47,934 nucleotides of DNA from a virus. Numbering within the stretch: position 1 is the stretch's first letter; every line of letters starts with the position of its first letter. A model generated the notes under the pieces. It was given only the letters and a program-made list of their open reading frames with translations, searched no databases and was not told where the DNA came from. The position numbers and the translations under genes were made by a program. Shown here piece by piece: positions 14,102 to 22,782 of this stretch. The stretch covers positions 1 through 47,934 of the IMG/VR virus record IMGVR_UViG_3300032893_000080; one strand, given 5' to 3'.

Positions 14102-15455
14102 GGATACTCTGCCTCACGACTTTGAGCGATGAATACCAAGGGATACGATCGCCTTCCTCCCCATACCGCCAGGTGGTGGCCATGGGAAGCAGCACAAAGA
14201 CCGGAACCCCTAATGCGCCTGCGGTATGCGCTACGGCGGTTTGGATGCAGACCACCGCATCCAAGGAGGCGATCAGAGCGGCGGTATCGTCGTAGTCCGG
14301 GGTCAAGGTTGCCCAGGGATACTGGACGAGATCGACCGAGGCTCCACGTGAAACCATCTCATCCTTGAAACAATCGATCTGCTCCCTGGCATCCTTGTAC
14401 TGCAGGCTCACCCAGTGAACATCCAGAGTCAGAAGAGGAGCAAGCTCCTCGAGCGTGAGCTGTCGGTTGCGGGAATTGGTCTTGGGGATCCCTCCGGTCC
14501 AGGCGATCCCGATACAGGGCTTGCGCTTCTGGGCGAACAGCGCTTTCCATTGTTTGACTCGATCCGGACAGGGAACGAGATAGGGAGTCCCGGGAAAGGA
14601 TTCGGGAGTGGTTCGGAAGAACTCCCCCAGTTGTCCCAAGGGCAGAGAAGCATCGATCTGCCAGTCTTCCTTGTCCCAATGACCTCCGGTCGCTCTGCGA
14701 CTGCCATACACCTTGGCTTTGGGGAAAGATCGTTGGAATAACCCCGCCAGTCGGGCATCGCAATCCAGGATCAGCTTCTGGCAATGATCGATGGCATCGG
14801 GAAGCACGGAGGCAAAACTGATCTCATCTCCCAACCCTTGATCGGAATAGATCGCGACTGTCTTTCCGTAAGTCCCATCCCATTCCGGTTCATCCCGATA
14901 CTGGACCTTGGGTCTCCAATCCGATCCGATGGTCTGGTGATAGCCTTTCCAGCCTTCTTTCCAGTTGCCGGAAGCCAGCTGGCAGAACCCGAGGTTCGCC
15001 TGGGCCTTCGCGTAGCTGGGATCCACCTCAAGCAGCTTACGGATGACCCGTTCGGATTCCCGGAATCGACCGTTGTCCAGATACAACGCCGAGAGGTTCA
15101 GCCACAGGATCTTCTGCCGGTCTTCCCTCCGACAGACCTCCAAGGCTTTGAGATAACAGCGCTCCGCTTCCTCAACCAGCCACATCTGGGAAGCCGCATG
15201 ACCCAGATTGGTCCAGCAGGCATCATCCTCGGGGGCCAATTGAGTCGCCGTTCTCGCGAAGTGGTAGGCCTGCACCGGAGCGAAGAACTTCATCATGATG
15301 TGGCTGGCCGTGACCAATGCCCTCACATCCAGGGGATCATGAATCAGGAGTTCGCCTGCGACTTTCCAGGCTTCCTCGTTCTTGCCCTGTCGAGCTAGAT
15401 CCGCGGCTAACTGATGCGGTTCAGGTGAAGAAGATTTTCTCACGTCCCCCCTCAT
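13935..15455 (-). CDS. TPR protein fused to a GT9/heptosyltransferase-like domain
   Basis: 506 aa. Residues ~10-180 contain tetratricopeptide-like helix pairs (WTNLGHAASQMWLVEEAERCYLKAL; AKAQANLGFCQLASGNWKEG). Residues ~200-480 read as a GT-B fold: 'VAIYSDQGLGDEISFASVLPD', 'PCIGIAWTGG' and 'VVCIQTAVAHTAGALGVPVFVLLP', the nucleotide-sugar site of GT9 enzymes. This fusion is known in bacterial protein glycosylation. The last ~55 codons overlap the methyltransferase start. It is the first gene of the cassette and starts within the upstream ORF (35-nt overlap). Confidence 0.8.
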   Translation of the reverse strand: MRGDVRKSSSPEPHQLAADLARQGKNEEAWKVAGELLIHDPLDVRALVTASHIMMKFFAPVQAYHFARTATQLAPEDDACWTNLGHAASQMWLVEEAERCYLKALEVCRREDRQKILWLNLSALYLDNGRFRESERVIRKLLEVDPSYAKAQANLGFCQLASGNWKEGWKGYHQTIGSDWRPKVQYRDEPEWDGTYGKTVAIYSDQGLGDEISFASVLPDAIDHCQKLILDCDARLAGLFQRSFPKAKVYGSRRATGGHWDKEDWQIDASLPLGQLGEFFRTTPESFPGTPYLVPCPDRVKQWKALFAQKRKPCIGIAWTGGIPKTNSRNRQLTLEELAPLLTLDVHWVSLQYKDAREQIDCFKDEMVSRGASVDLVQYPWATLTPDYDDTAALIASLDAVVCIQTAVAHTAGALGVPVFVLLPMATTWRYGEEGDRIPWYSSLKVVRQSIHGQWTTEIERVRADLSGLLEGAGETAQHRSLRHRLHPVRPDGQPDHRANGYHAPA

Positions 15456-15771
15456 TTCCCGTGGTGGTTCTCAAGTGGGGATAGTGGGTGTTGATCTCTT
15501 GGAAAACCCTTGCGCTATCGTTCTGATCGAAGACGTTGATGCCCTTGGCCCGCATCTGCACGATCACAATGGGGGGTAAACAGGCGTAGTGCCACCAGCC
15601 CGCTTTGATCCCCCCTCGATTCAATCCGACTTCTGATGCTTTCCCCCGGGCTCGCTTCAGATACGGTTCCACATCACAGGTTCGGTGAAGGGTGTACTCC
15701 TGGGTGCGTTCACACCAGGTGAAGTCCGTCCGGATCCCGGAAATCGGATCGATCTCGAAGAAGTCCGACAT
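15421..15771 (-). CDS. Hypothetical protein immediately downstream of the capsid gene
   Basis: 116 aa. No domain is recognised; it contains 'FTWCERTQEYTLHRTCDVEPYL' and ends 'GGREKIFFT'. Its Shine-Dalgarno (AAGGAG, 15803-15798) overlaps the capsid stop and lies 26 bases from the ATG. A stable hairpin at 15776-15797 fills that spacer. Confidence 0.65.
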   Translation of the reverse strand: MSDFFEIDPISGIRTDFTWCERTQEYTLHRTCDVEPYLKRARGKASEVGLNRGGIKAGWWHYACLPPIVIVQMRAKGINVFDQNDSARVFQEINTHYPHLRTTTGNEGGREKIFFT

Positions 15772-15775
15772 AGTT

Positions 15776-15797
15776 AAGGGGGCGTTGCCGCCCCCTT
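15776..15797 (-). promoter_or_regulatory. Intercistronic hairpin with GNRA loop after the capsid gene
   Basis: A perfect 9-bp stem (AAGGGGGCG / CGCCCCCTT) encloses a GCAA loop when read on the minus-strand transcript. No U-tract follows, so it is not a standard terminator. It occupies nearly all the spacer between AAGGAG and the ATG at 15771. Folding would therefore bring them close, or the hairpin could limit expression after the abundant capsid message. Confidence 0.7.
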
Positions 15798-15801
15798 CTC
15801 C

Positions 15802-16821
15802 TTAAAGGCCTACGACCTTGCCTGAGGCCTGGTAGTTGCGAGCGGTGAGGGTCGCTTCCGTGATGATCTGGTACTTCACCCCATCCCCTGTACGGGCGAG
15901 TTCCCGCGCCATCGGACGTCGCAGGAAGGCGATCGCCCAGTAGTTCGGGTCCAGACACAGAACGACCGCCGTTCTCATGTAGCGGTGCAGGACGATGGTA
16001 TGACGTCCGTAATCGGAGACGTAGACGTTCGCCGCTCCAATGATCGGGGACTGAGTGGAGGCATCCACATCCACGAAGCGGGTCGCAATCGAGGTGAACC
16101 CATCGATGATGGCCTTCTGCTTGGCGGAAGTCAGCACGATGGACGGATTCCCGCCATTGCTCCAGGCCCCTGCCAAGGCCATGTTCAACGCGGTGGAGGT
16201 CAAGGTCCCCGCCGTGCCATCGGTGGGAGCGGTTCCCGGAACCCCTGAAGAGGCGCTGGGAGTGGTCGAGGCGGAAGACGCGGATGCGGTCACCACGCTT
16301 GAGGACTGGGTCGTCGCTGTCGAAGTCCCAATCAGTGAGTTCGCGTAGTAACCGGCGATCCAGGTTTCCATGCCGGCCATGGAGCGACCGGTGGTCGAAC
16401 CGCCTGCCGTAGCGGGTTGGTTCGTGGTGATGGCGAGTTCCAGATCGCGCTTCAATTCGCGCATCTTGACCATCGCACCGCGCGCGACTTCCGAACCGCG
16501 ACCGGCTTTCTTCACGGCTTCCGCCGTATCGGAGACGAGGAACGTCTTCGACATGATCTGCAGGTAGTTGCCGAACCGACTCGGAGAAGTCAGGGAGGTG
16601 AAGGTCGCATCATCGCCTTCCACCCCGATATTGGTGGCGGGAGCGGCCAACTGCTGCGAGAGCCATTCGTGGGTGGTTGCTGTGGCGTCAATTTTGTCGA
16701 GATTGCTGACGGCCCACGTATCTTCGGGAAACAGATCCCAGATCACATCTTCCAGGTCCTCACGGATACCACCTCCCGAGGAGATGCCATACGTGAGGGT
16801 TGTACCGGTGAGAACGGTCAT
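15802..16821 (-). CDS. Major capsid protein, SU10/DUF5309-type
   Basis: 339 aa. The N-terminus (TGTTLTYGISSGGGIREDLEDVIWDLFPEDTW) and 'TATTHEWLSQQL' are the pattern I recognise from SU10-type capsid proteins. The E-loop and P-domain region follows, with 'SPSRFGNYLQIMSKTFLVSDT' and 'YVSDYGRHTIVLHRYMRT'. An unusual Ser/Thr/Ala-rich insert lies at about residues 165-200. It forms the HK97-fold shell. It starts right after the scaffold stop. Confidence 0.85.
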   Translation of the reverse strand: MTVLTGTTLTYGISSGGGIREDLEDVIWDLFPEDTWAVSNLDKIDATATTHEWLSQQLAAPATNIGVEGDDATFTSLTSPSRFGNYLQIMSKTFLVSDTAEAVKKAGRGSEVARGAMVKMRELKRDLELAITTNQPATAGGSTTGRSMAGMETWIAGYYANSLIGTSTATTQSSSVVTASASSASTTPSASSGVPGTAPTDGTAGTLTSTALNMALAGAWSNGGNPSIVLTSAKQKAIIDGFTSIATRFVDVDASTQSPIIGAANVYVSDYGRHTIVLHRYMRTAVVLCLDPNYWAIAFLRRPMARELARTGDGVKYQIITEATLTARNYQASGKVVGL

Positions 16822-17703
16822 TTACTGCCCCTTGGCGAAAACCCCCGCAAGTCGCTGCTCAATCACCCGAGCCTTGGCGGCGGAATTATCTCCCGCAGCC
16901 TTCATCGCCTTGTGGAAGTTGAGTTTATCGGCGGTCTTGGCGGGTAAGCGTTCGCCGGCAGCGCCAGGGCGAAGGACCCGTTCGGTCTTGCCGTCCACCT
17001 TTTGGGTTCCGGCTTTGACCTGCTCGAACTGCAGGGCTTTCCACAGGATCTTGTAGGAACGCGGGTCGAGCAGGACGTTGTCGAGTTCGGCTTCCGTGAG
17101 ACCTTCCGCCACGCCGAAGGTCCGGATGGCTTTTTCGGTGTCCTCATTAAAGCCCGAGATCGATTTGGACGCCAACTCGCGCGATTTACCCCGTAACTCC
17201 TGGATGCGCGCCTGCATCTGCTCCTTGAACTGTGCGCGTTTCTGACCCAAGGAGTCAAGTAAGGTCTGTTTCTGCTCGCGAATGGAGTCGATCTCCAGCC
17301 GATGTCGCAGCATCTGCTCCACGGGCATGTTCGCCATGTCCACCTTGCCCATCTGCGCGAGATACGCATCAATCACATGCAGTTGCTGACTTTCCTGAGC
17401 CGTGGACTCCATGAAGGCTTTTTCCAAAGCCGCGGCATTCGTGCGTTCCAAGGCCGTCTCGTAGAGCTTTCTTTGGGAGGCCAATTCCTGGGTCTTGCGG
17501 GTATAGTCATCCGTCCGCAGAACCGCTTCCTTCAACCCCTTGGGGACCTTCAGGGTCTGGCCTTCCCAGTCGAGGTCCTCCAGTCCATCACTGACCGGTT
17601 CAGGTTCAGCCGATTCAGCGGCCGGTAAGCCGGCCAGCTTGGAGAGGATGCGATCCTCGACCGATTCCCCCGCTTCATTGGCCTGAGTTTCGCTCTCGTT
17701 CAT
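16822..17703 (-). CDS. Scaffolding protein
   Basis: 293 aa, acidic and strongly helical. The first ~45 residues are disordered (EAGESVEDRILSKLAGLPAA…), then 'DYTRKTQELASQRKLYETALE' and long coiled-coil helices, ending with a basic tail (AKARVIEQRLAGVFAKGQ). Gene order portal-small gene-scaffold-capsid is standard. It directs capsid assembly and leaves the procapsid. Confidence 0.75.
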   Translation of the reverse strand: MNESETQANEAGESVEDRILSKLAGLPAAESAEPEPVSDGLEDLDWEGQTLKVPKGLKEAVLRTDDYTRKTQELASQRKLYETALERTNAAALEKAFMESTAQESQQLHVIDAYLAQMGKVDMANMPVEQMLRHRLEIDSIREQKQTLLDSLGQKRAQFKEQMQARIQELRGKSRELASKSISGFNEDTEKAIRTFGVAEGLTEAELDNVLLDPRSYKILWKALQFEQVKAGTQKVDGKTERVLRPGAAGERLPAKTADKLNFHKAMKAAGDNSAAKARVIEQRLAGVFAKGQ

Positions 17704-17978
17704 CGAAAGATCCCCCGTAATGGGTTGTCACGGCGTTTCCGGGCTTCTTCGAGCCGGAACGCCTCCAGTTTGCCGCTGTTCAGCATGGTTTCGAGATTGA
17801 TCCTCACCCCTTTGAGCATCTTCAGACACTTCCGGTAGTCCTCCGCTTTCGCGGATTCCTCGACCGAGAGGGCTTCCAGGGATTCGATCAGTCTCATGCG
17901 GGTCATGTCCCAGGCTTCCTGGTAGATGGGATCCTCCAGGATCGCTTTGGCCCTTTGGGCGCGTTCAATGGCGTTCAT
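17700..17978 (-). CDS. Small helical protein between portal and scaffold
   Basis: 92 aa, almost entirely helical and charged (ERAQRAKAILEDPIYQEAWDMTRMRLIESLEAL). It overlaps both the portal and scaffold genes by four bases (ATGA). Similar short proteins occupy this spot in many podoviruses; the role is unknown, possibly assembly. Confidence 0.65.
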   Translation of the reverse strand: MNAIERAQRAKAILEDPIYQEAWDMTRMRLIESLEALSVEESAKAEDYRKCLKMLKGVRINLETMLNSGKLEAFRLEEARKRRDNPLRGIFR

Positions 17979-20362
17979 TGCAGTCCGATGATCCTGCCGG
18001 TGGGATCCTTCAACGCCATGTGAGAAGCCAGGATCTCCCCACTCTCGGGATGGACCAGATCCACTCCTTCCACTTCCCCTTTGCCGTTCTTCCTGATGAC
18101 CTTTCTAGCGGTAGCCAGTTTCCCGGTATGTTGCACGGCATCAAAGACCTTGTTGAGCGTGTTATGCAGATGTTCGGTACTCACCGATTGCTGAACGATG
18201 GCCTCGTGAGCGCCATTCACTGCACTTTGGGTCTGACTGGCAACCCCGGAGAGCTTGCTGTCCAGGCCTTGCAGAATGGCGGCATGAGAGGCCTTCAGAC
18301 CTTCTATGGCCACCGTATGACCGTGATCGATCTGCTTGTGGATGATCTCGATCCCTGCGGAAGAATCGATCTTGTAGCGCTCCAAAGCGGCAGCCCGTTC
18401 GGACTCGATCTCCTGCTGCAGCAGTTCCGCAGCCGTAATGCGTTCCTTGCTCTGGTTGTCCATCTGCGCTTTGAGGAGTTCGGGAGGAGGCGGCGGAGGG
18501 GCTTTGGGTGGCATCTTGATCGGATCGGTCCAGAATCTTTCCGGCGACATGAAGTCCACCGCCTTGGTCAGTTCCATTAAGGTGGTGTAGTAGTTCTCCG
18601 GGGTGACCACAGGAATCCCCATCTGCAAGGCTTCGGACTGCTTCTGCAGGATCGCCATCAAGCGACCGATCTGCGCATCCTTGTTGCCCGCGGCAAAAGC
18701 CACCGCAATCTTGAAACTGGTGCGTTTCTGCCAGGAACCGGGATCAATCTCCACCCATTTGCCGGCGATCTGGATCGATTCTCTCTTGTGCCCCATCTTC
18801 AGCACTTGTTCGTGCACGATGGCAAAGAGATCCTCGATGGCAAAGGCGAGGATTCGGGCGATCTGCACTACTCTCTCAGCAGCCATGGAGGAGAGCTGGT
18901 TGACGGTACCGGGTTGGATGTTATTCAGGTTCGCCGAATCCACCCCCGCAAAGCCGTTGTTCACCCCCGTACGGTTCTGCGCCACCTCTGACATGTACTG
19001 CAAACCCGCAACGGCTTGAGGAAAGACGAATTCGGTGGTCATCTCCCGGATCTGAGTGACATCCGTCGCCCGGATCAATCCACCCGGTCTTGAGATCAGC
19101 GCATCATCCAGATTGACGGCGGTTTCATTGAGGACCTTCTGGGGGTTGTTCGACAGATACAGGTTGTCGAGCCCCTGTCTCAAGATCGCCGTCTTGATCC
19201 GCTGGATATCACTCACCATGTCCGCCACCGCAATCCCTAAGTGACGGTGCGGCAAGGGACAAGCCACTCCAGAAGCGATGGGAATCCGACTGACTTCCTC
19301 CATGGACAGGATCCGTCTGCCGACCCGAAGGCATTGGAGTAATTCCGCGATCCCATCTCCGTCGTAATCGACCCGGATCCAGATCATCCGGGCTTTGACC
19401 CGGCGCATCGAAGGATCGGCGGGTTTGTAGCGTTCCAGTCTCCTTTCCCCATACTGGTCCCGGGCGTAATCCTCCTGGGTATAGAGCTCCGGATCATCCG
19501 CGATATCCGTGGGGATATCCCATCCTTGTTCCCGGAGCTCCGTCAGAGTCGTTTCCTCCCAGTACTCGAAGTAGTTACACCGTTCATCGATCCGCCACGA
19601 AAACGCTCTCTGATCGACCTTGACCCTTTCCGGAGGAAGGACCCGGATGCACAGATCCTTCATGGAAGAACCCCGACGAATGGAGACGTCGTAGAGCATC
19701 GTCGGAACGGTCATGGGCTGACCATTGGCATCGAGAACCGGTTGGCCATCGGGACCTAAAACTGGATCCGGAGGTAGATCAGGGGCGGGATAGCTTCGAG
19801 AGGCAATCAACTGAACATTGGGATCCTGAATGAGATAGGCCACGCCCATCTTGGTCTGCCCCTCGTAATGCTCGACCTCCACGGTTCTCTTGCGATCCCG
19901 GTAGACCAGGAAGTACGCATTCTTGGTGAGTAGCGCATCGGTCGCCCATTCCAGGAACAGATCGAACCAGGGATGCTTGGTGGTGACCAGCCAGTTCAGA
20001 TACGCCGCTTCCTGCTTGGCAGGTTCCACATCCATCTCGTTCAACGGGGTCAGACTGACTACATCCTCGCCATTCGCGAAAATGCGACACAAGGACGGAA
20101 GGATCCATTGGATGGTCTCGAAGACCGATCGATCGATGACGTTGCTCTGCCCTTCCGGGGCAGGATCGATGTTTTTCCCCAAGTATAGGTCAATGTTCAG
20201 CGCTCTTTCGGCGGAGAGTTGAGCGGTCAGGTTGGAGAGATTACTTCCATAGGATCTTGAATCGGCGTCGTCCATCGCCGCAATGAGCGCGGTCTCATCC
20301 ATCGGTCCGGTGGAGAACCGAGGAACATCCGAGGCAGAGGGTGCGCTGTCAGAGGACTGCAT
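17975..20362 (-). CDS. Portal protein, P22-like
   Basis: 795 aa, near the size of P22 gp1 (725). Recognisable segments include 'EYWEETTLTELREQGWDIP', 'GVACPLPHRHLGIAVADMV', 'SDIQRIKTAILRQGLDNLYL' and 'AQNRTGVNNGFAGVD', followed by a long C-terminal helical barrel-like region. The dodecameric ring forms the DNA gate and packaging-motor docking site. The start is six bases past the upstream gene region; an in-frame ATG opens 'MQSSDSAPSASDV'. Confidence 0.9.
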   Translation of the reverse strand: MQSSDSAPSASDVPRFSTGPMDETALIAAMDDADSRSYGSNLSNLTAQLSAERALNIDLYLGKNIDPAPEGQSNVIDRSVFETIQWILPSLCRIFANGEDVVSLTPLNEMDVEPAKQEAAYLNWLVTTKHPWFDLFLEWATDALLTKNAYFLVYRDRKRTVEVEHYEGQTKMGVAYLIQDPNVQLIASRSYPAPDLPPDPVLGPDGQPVLDANGQPMTVPTMLYDVSIRRGSSMKDLCIRVLPPERVKVDQRAFSWRIDERCNYFEYWEETTLTELREQGWDIPTDIADDPELYTQEDYARDQYGERRLERYKPADPSMRRVKARMIWIRVDYDGDGIAELLQCLRVGRRILSMEEVSRIPIASGVACPLPHRHLGIAVADMVSDIQRIKTAILRQGLDNLYLSNNPQKVLNETAVNLDDALISRPGGLIRATDVTQIREMTTEFVFPQAVAGLQYMSEVAQNRTGVNNGFAGVDSANLNNIQPGTVNQLSSMAAERVVQIARILAFAIEDLFAIVHEQVLKMGHKRESIQIAGKWVEIDPGSWQKRTSFKIAVAFAAGNKDAQIGRLMAILQKQSEALQMGIPVVTPENYYTTLMELTKAVDFMSPERFWTDPIKMPPKAPPPPPPELLKAQMDNQSKERITAAELLQQEIESERAAALERYKIDSSAGIEIIHKQIDHGHTVAIEGLKASHAAILQGLDSKLSGVASQTQSAVNGAHEAIVQQSVSTEHLHNTLNKVFDAVQHTGKLATARKVIRKNGKGEVEGVDLVHPESGEILASHMALKDPTGRIIGLQ

Positions 20363-20365
20363 GGA

Positions 20366-20656
20366 TCAGCCGGAATGGATCACGAACTGATTACCGCAAG
20401 GGCAATGACACCAGGTCTCATAGTGGGCGTGAGAAACTTTGAAGGTCTCGCCCTCGCACTTCCCGCAACGGATCGGCCACTTCTCGGTGCCTTCGCCAAC
20501 GGGATAGTAATAAGGGCCTCCCCCTGAAATAGAGTCGAATGCATATCCCTGCGCCTTCAGCTCAGGCTCAGGCCCGCTGAACAGGATGTCGCCACCTTCT
20601 TCGATTACCGAGACATGAGCGCCTAGCGCCTCCGCCTTCCAATCATGCCTGCTCAT
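20366..20656 (-). CDS. Small protein with C-terminal zinc ribbon
   Basis: 96 aa. The C-terminal third has two Cys pairs: 'IRCGKCEGETF' and 'WCHCPCGNQF'. The N-terminal part is globular (WKAEALGAHVSVIEEGGDILF…YYYPVGEG). It lies between terminase and portal, overlaps the AT-hook gene, and may bind DNA or terminase; function unknown. Confidence 0.6.
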   Translation of the reverse strand: MSRHDWKAEALGAHVSVIEEGGDILFSGPEPELKAQGYAFDSISGGGPYYYPVGEGTEKWPIRCGKCEGETFKVSHAHYETWCHCPCGNQFVIHSG

Positions 20657-20825
20657 GGTGGTTCACCTTTGGCGGTCTGCCGCGACGTTTCGGCGGATTC
20701 TGCCCTACTGGCTCGACGACTTTGCTGGAATCTTGCGCAGAATCGATGAGAAGCAACACTTTCTGCTCCAGTTCGACCGTCCTACGCTCCAACTCCTTCA
20801 GTCGGACCAGGAAATCAGCACTCAT
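20643..20825 (-). CDS. Small coiled-coil protein with AT-hook-like motif
   Basis: 60 aa. A leucine heptad helix (LVRLKELERRTVELEQKVLLLI) is followed by 'PPKRRGRPPKVNHHEQA', which contains the RGRP core of an AT-hook minor-groove binder. It overlaps the terminase gene by four bases. A DNA-packaging accessory or transcription role is plausible. Confidence 0.6.
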   Translation of the reverse strand: MSADFLVRLKELERRTVELEQKVLLLIDSAQDSSKVVEPVGQNPPKRRGRPPKVNHHEQA

Positions 20826-22102
20826 GCGTAGGCCCTCTTGGGATATTGGATCGGTTCCCGCTTCCTGTCCTGTCCCACCCTACGAACGGTCAATGCCATA
20901 TAGCGAAAAGCATCTGCGGCATGGCTCGCCCAATCATGGACTGGAGTGGGTTTCAGTTCCCCCATCCGGGCATTGTAGTCCCAACGATAGCTTTGCAGGG
21001 CCTCTAATCCGGGCTGGCAGCGATGACGGTCGAAGTAACAGCGTGGAAAGAGCTGCCGGGCCGCATTGATCCCTTCCTCCAGCGAGAGTTTCGGCACGAT
21101 CTGCACCTTGAATCCGAGTCCCCGGATGACCTCGGCAAAGCTATGTCCCGTCACGACTTGCTTGTTTTCCGCGTCATGGGGCAGCCAGCAGGTATCGTAG
21201 CGGTAGTCCTTGGCTTGCAGGTGAGAGGCATAGTGCGCGGCGGGCTCCTGTTGAGCTTCATAGAAGTCGATGAGATGCACCTTCCCATCGATCAGCTGGT
21301 AGAACCAGATCGCGGTCGCATCCCCATAGCCGATATCCCATGCAGTATGAACCAGTGCACTGCCCTCATACGGTAACGTGGCAATGCGGGGTTGGGCCGT
21401 CAGCAATTCCTTGGCGTAAACCGCGCCGATCACCGCGGCATCGAAGCTGCACTCGTACTCCTGGGCATACTGGTTCTCCGTCATGGTCTTTCTGGCATCC
21501 AGAAGTTCCTTCTCCGGCAAAAGACCCGTTTCACTGGCCCTCAAGGTCAGGTGATACCAATCCGGATCGGTCAAAGCACGATCATAGATCTCGTAGAACG
21601 CATTCCTTCCCCGAGGGGTGCCAATGAAGACCGCCCATCCCTTGCGGTCTGAGAGGGCGGGACGGATCACCTCTCCCCATAGACTGGGGCGCATATCGGC
21701 GTACTCATCCATCACCACACCATCCAAATACATGCCTCTTAGCGCATTGGGATTATCCGCTCCGAACAGTCTGACCGCTGAGCCATTGAAGAGGCGCACC
21801 ATGAGATCGGATTCCCGGAAGTCCTGGGCAGGATCTTTCACCACGGCCTGGGCGTAGTACTTCAGGTATTCCCAAGCGACTGTCTTGGCCTGTTCCCGAA
21901 ATGGGGCGATATAGGCATAGCGGGCATCTTTCTTCGACGTCGCCAAAGCGCGGGTCAGTAGCTCCATGATGCACGCCACGGTCTTCCCGGCTCTGCGATG
22001 CGCAACAATGATCGACCAGCGTTCCTGGCGGTGATGGAACGGGATGAATTGAGGTCGGGGGACGTAGTCTACTGATCGAGCGGTGTTTTCGGCAGCGGCC
22101 AT
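20822..22102 (-). CDS. Terminase large subunit
   Basis: 426 aa. Walker A is 'HRRAGKT' (35-41) and Walker B 'YLDGVVMDEYADM' with Asp132-Glu133. The nuclease domain has 'WDIGYGD' (Asp256, Asp261) and 'HLIDFYEAQ', then C-terminal 'HAADAFRYMAL'. It is the ATP-driven packaging motor and headful or site-specific nuclease. It overlaps the small-terminase gene by 34 nt. Confidence 0.93.
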   Translation of the reverse strand: MAAAENTARSVDYVPRPQFIPFHHRQERWSIIVAHRRAGKTVACIMELLTRALATSKKDARYAYIAPFREQAKTVAWEYLKYYAQAVVKDPAQDFRESDLMVRLFNGSAVRLFGADNPNALRGMYLDGVVMDEYADMRPSLWGEVIRPALSDRKGWAVFIGTPRGRNAFYEIYDRALTDPDWYHLTLRASETGLLPEKELLDARKTMTENQYAQEYECSFDAAVIGAVYAKELLTAQPRIATLPYEGSALVHTAWDIGYGDATAIWFYQLIDGKVHLIDFYEAQQEPAAHYASHLQAKDYRYDTCWLPHDAENKQVVTGHSFAEVIRGLGFKVQIVPKLSLEEGINAARQLFPRCYFDRHRCQPGLEALQSYRWDYNARMGELKPTPVHDWASHAADAFRYMALTVRRVGQDRKREPIQYPKRAYA

Positions 22103-22314
22103 GACAGCTGTACCGGACCGCCATCAGGTCCAACATGTTGAATCTGTGACAATTTCGCAACAGACCTATCCAGTAAGGCTTCAGCGGCTTTGATCTGCGT
22201 GGAGGTCATTTCCAGATCCCCCATGGCATGGCGCTGCAGACGGTCGATCAGCACGCCGGCTTGGATCTTTTGCCTGCTGAGTTCGGCGTGATGAGGGTTG
22301 AGGCGTCGCGCCAT
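22069..22314 (-). CDS. Terminase small subunit (putative)
   Basis: 81 aa. The sequence 'LSRQKIQAGVLIDRLQRHAMGDLEMTSTQIKAAEALLDRSVAKLSQIQ' is the helix-turn-helix and oligomerisation pattern I associate with short phage small terminases. Position directly before and overlapping the large subunit agrees. It recognises the packaging site. Confidence 0.75.
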   Translation of the reverse strand: MARRLNPHHAELSRQKIQAGVLIDRLQRHAMGDLEMTSTQIKAAEALLDRSVAKLSQIQHVGPDGGPVQLSWPLPKTPLDQ

Positions 22315-22572
22315 TCAATCCCCGGGGAATCCATCCGCTACACTGAATGGCTTGGCCTTGACCGTATGGCCCGCATTCTCAGGAGGGGTATATCCCACAC
22401 CAGATTGGGTCGGGAACGGCATGGGTTTGGGATTCCAGTCCGGAGATCCTCCGGGAGGCTGGGAGAGCATGGGATCAGTTCCGGGTTTACGTCCCTGATT
22501 CTCTCCATTGAAGTGGGCGGTGACCGCTGCGGTACCGGCGGCATGCTTGGAATGTTCGATGAACTCCGACAT
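22315..22572 (-). CDS. Small Pro/Gly-rich hypothetical protein
   Basis: 85 aa. An N-terminal helix 'MSEFIEHSKHAAGTAAVTAHF' precedes a disordered Pro/Gly/Asn region. It is adjacent to small terminase. It may be a minor virion or packaging accessory; unknown. Confidence 0.55.
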   Translation of the reverse strand: MSEFIEHSKHAAGTAAVTAHFNGENQGRKPGTDPMLSQPPGGSPDWNPKPMPFPTQSGVGYTPPENAGHTVKAKPFSVADGFPGD

Positions 22573-22574
22573 GG

Positions 22575-22775
22575 CTACTTCCCCAGTTTCCGGTTGGCTT
22601 TGCCGATGATGTGCTCTTCCACCGCTTTGCTGATGTGCCCGGCATGATACTGCTGGACGGCGCGGGCTTTGGCGTTGGCCGCGTGAGAACGATCCGGGAT
22701 CGGATAGGACCGCTTCGGGCCGGCAAACTGGCTGGTGGGGATAGCCTTGCGGGCTCGTGCGGTCAACTTCGCCAT
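22575..22775 (-). CDS. Small basic phage protein (MAKLTARARKAI family)
   Basis: 66 aa: 'MAKLTARARKAIPTSQFAGP', 'YPIPDRSHAANAKARA' and a C-terminal 'KANRKLGK'. This pattern recurs in phage structural operons and in prophages, function unknown to me. It lies between a fibrous virion gene and the terminase block. Confidence 0.65.
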   Translation of the reverse strand: MAKLTARARKAIPTSQFAGPKRSYPIPDRSHAANAKARAVQQYHAGHISKAVEEHIIGKANRKLGK

Positions 22776-22782
22776 ATGCGCC

